64,000 bases of DNA, from the NCBI RefSeq assembly GCF_001995175.1, contig NZ_MUKN01000016.1, positions 1 through 64,000 on the forward strand. The letters are read 5' to 3'. A program made the position numbers and the translations under genes. Below the pieces are notes generated by a model that saw only the letters and a program-made list of their open reading frames with translations, searched no databases and was not told the DNA's origin. Of the stretch, positions 63,281 to 64,000 are shown piece by piece; the first letter of the stretch is position 1; each line of letters starts with the position of its first letter. This DNA is from Rathayibacter rhapontici. GTDB taxonomy: Bacteria > Actinomycetota > Actinomycetes > Actinomycetales > Microbacteriaceae.

Positions 63281-64000
63281 GGACGAGCCCTCCGCTCCAG
63301 ACCCGGTCGATGTCGTAGGCGTCGGGGCGGCGGTCGCGCAGGTGGAACATCCCGCCGCGCATCGCCTCGAAGGTGCCCTGCACGTCGATCTCGGCGACGG
63401 CTATGCCGGAGCCCAGCAGCGTCGTCGCCAGGATGTTGCCGCCCGGGTCCACGACCTTCGCGTTGCCGACGTAGCGCAGCGACCCGAACGTGCCCGACTG
63501 GTTCGACGCCATCCAGAAGACCTGGTTGTCGAGCGCCCGGGCGATGTCGAACTGGTTGAACCGGTAGGTCCAGCGGTCCTCCTGCAGGTTCTCGGCCGTC
63601 GCCGTGCGCGCGGCGGGCCACGCCGAGAGCGAGGCGATGATCTCGGCGCCGTCGAGCGCCATCGAGCGCGCCGCCTCCGGGAACGCCTTGTCGTAGCAGA
63701 TCTGCAGGCCGACGCGGCCGACCGGGGTGTCGTGCACCGCGTAGCCGGGACCCGGCGAGTACGACATGTGCTCGCCCAGCGGCTGGTGCACCTTGCGGTA
63801 GCTCCCGTAGATCCGCCCGCCGTCCAGCAGCGCGGCCGCGTTGTACCGGGTCTCGCCGTCCTCGTCGAGCTCGCAGAAGCCGATCGCGACGAGCAGGTCG
63901 CCCGCGATCTCCTGCACCCGCCGCAGCTCCGGCCCGTCGAGCGAGATCGCCGGCGGCAGGGAGCGCGTGGTGGTGCGGAGGGTGTCGCCGTGGTTCCCGA
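63273..64000 (-). CDS. Carbon-nitrogen hydrolase (nitrilase superfamily), partial
   Basis: The C-terminal ~240 residues of a nitrilase-fold enzyme; the 5' end lies beyond the window. SYRKVHQPLGEH supplies the triad Lys, VGLQICYDKAFPEAARSMALDGAEII the nucleophile Cys (ICYD), and SNQSGTFGSLRYVGNAKVVDP the family C-terminal loop. The triad Glu would be upstream. The protein is a close paralog of the 60804-61676 protein (shared KVHxPLGE, DK.FPE.AR, SLALDGAEI/SMALDGAEI). This one should be active, so the operon holds an active and an apparently inactive copy. Confidence 0.86.
   Translation of the reverse strand, partial: GNHGDTLRTTTRSLPPAISLDGPELRRVQEIAGDLLVAIGFCELDEDGETRYNAAALLDGGRIYGSYRKVHQPLGEHMSYSPGPGYAVHDTPVGRVGLQICYDKAFPEAARSMALDGAEIIASLSAWPAARTATAENLQEDRWTYRFNQFDIARALDNQVFWMASNQSGTFGSLRYVGNAKVVDPGGNILATTLLGSGIAVAEIDVQGTFEAMRGGMFHLRDRRPDAYDIDRVWSGGLVHA

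Overview
This is a high-GC, gene-dense window with short intergenic gaps, many GTG starts, stop/start overlaps and apparently leaderless promoters. Together these point to an actinobacterium, most likely a Microbacteriaceae member (Rathayibacter/Curtobacterium-like); the family placement is inference. It holds one tRNA (Gln, CUG), no rRNA, no CRISPR array and no intact insertion sequence. At least 16 otherwise well-conserved genes each carry a single frame break. Every break has the same sign (one base missing), and one further gene has an in-frame stop. I annotate these as frameshifted genes and suspect consensus-sequence error rather than real decay.

Layout. 1-6089 (minus): a tightly coupled glycan operon with two GT4 glycosyltransferases, a MurG-like glycosyltransferase, a fused ABC exporter and an APH-fold kinase that runs off the window. 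6256-17381: mixed household genes (DUF1684, MFS exporter, PrsW-type protease, Ada/AlkA repair protein, aspartate ammonia-lyase, PuuD-like amidase, LysM lipoprotein, small membrane proteins, hydrolase, quinone oxidoreductase). 17484-22562: a pRiA4b ORF-3 family protein, then a divergent iron-siderophore uptake locus (binding protein versus two permeases) around a DtxR/IdeR-type box. 22540-23398: a VOC protein and a MarR regulator sharing twin palindromic operators.

23395-30970 is a hexuronate/L-gulonate catabolic operon under a GntR/FCD regulator: MFS importer, zinc dehydrogenase, mannonate dehydratase, KDG kinase, fructuronate reductase and KDPG aldolase. Every junction is a 4-base stop/start overlap, and the chain leads to pyruvate and glyceraldehyde-3-phosphate. 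31019-36159 holds a VOC protein, a small protein, an SDR with a divergent XRE/MmyB regulator, a secreted protein and an APC permease. 36542-38564 is a two-gene MazG-like plus GIY-YIG/DUF2075 helicase cassette, bordered by diverged copies of an intergenic repeat; a third copy lies near 42.3 kb. 39272-45211: flotillin-like protein, lipoprotein, tRNA-Gln, TrxB-like oxidoreductase and GltX. 45528-46426: a SigB/F-type sigma factor.

46386-55473 is a heptose island. GmhB, GmhA and a bifunctional HldE, enough for ADP-D-glycero-D-manno-heptose, are co-transcribed with three glycosyltransferases (one of them GT9) and an SDR, and flanked on each side by another GT9. That is LPS-core chemistry in an apparent monoderm. 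55590-57994 holds a small membrane protein, a LuxR-type response regulator, an AraC regulator and a small zinc-ribbon protein. 58051-58287 carries a REP-like hairpin pair. 58295-64000 (minus) is an operon built from the MSMEG_0565/0569/0570 families (relatives of the Nit1C nitrilase cluster). It has two nitrilase-fold proteins: one keeps the catalytic Cys, the other has Asp in its place. The heptose island and this cluster are the strongest candidates for under-described biology here.
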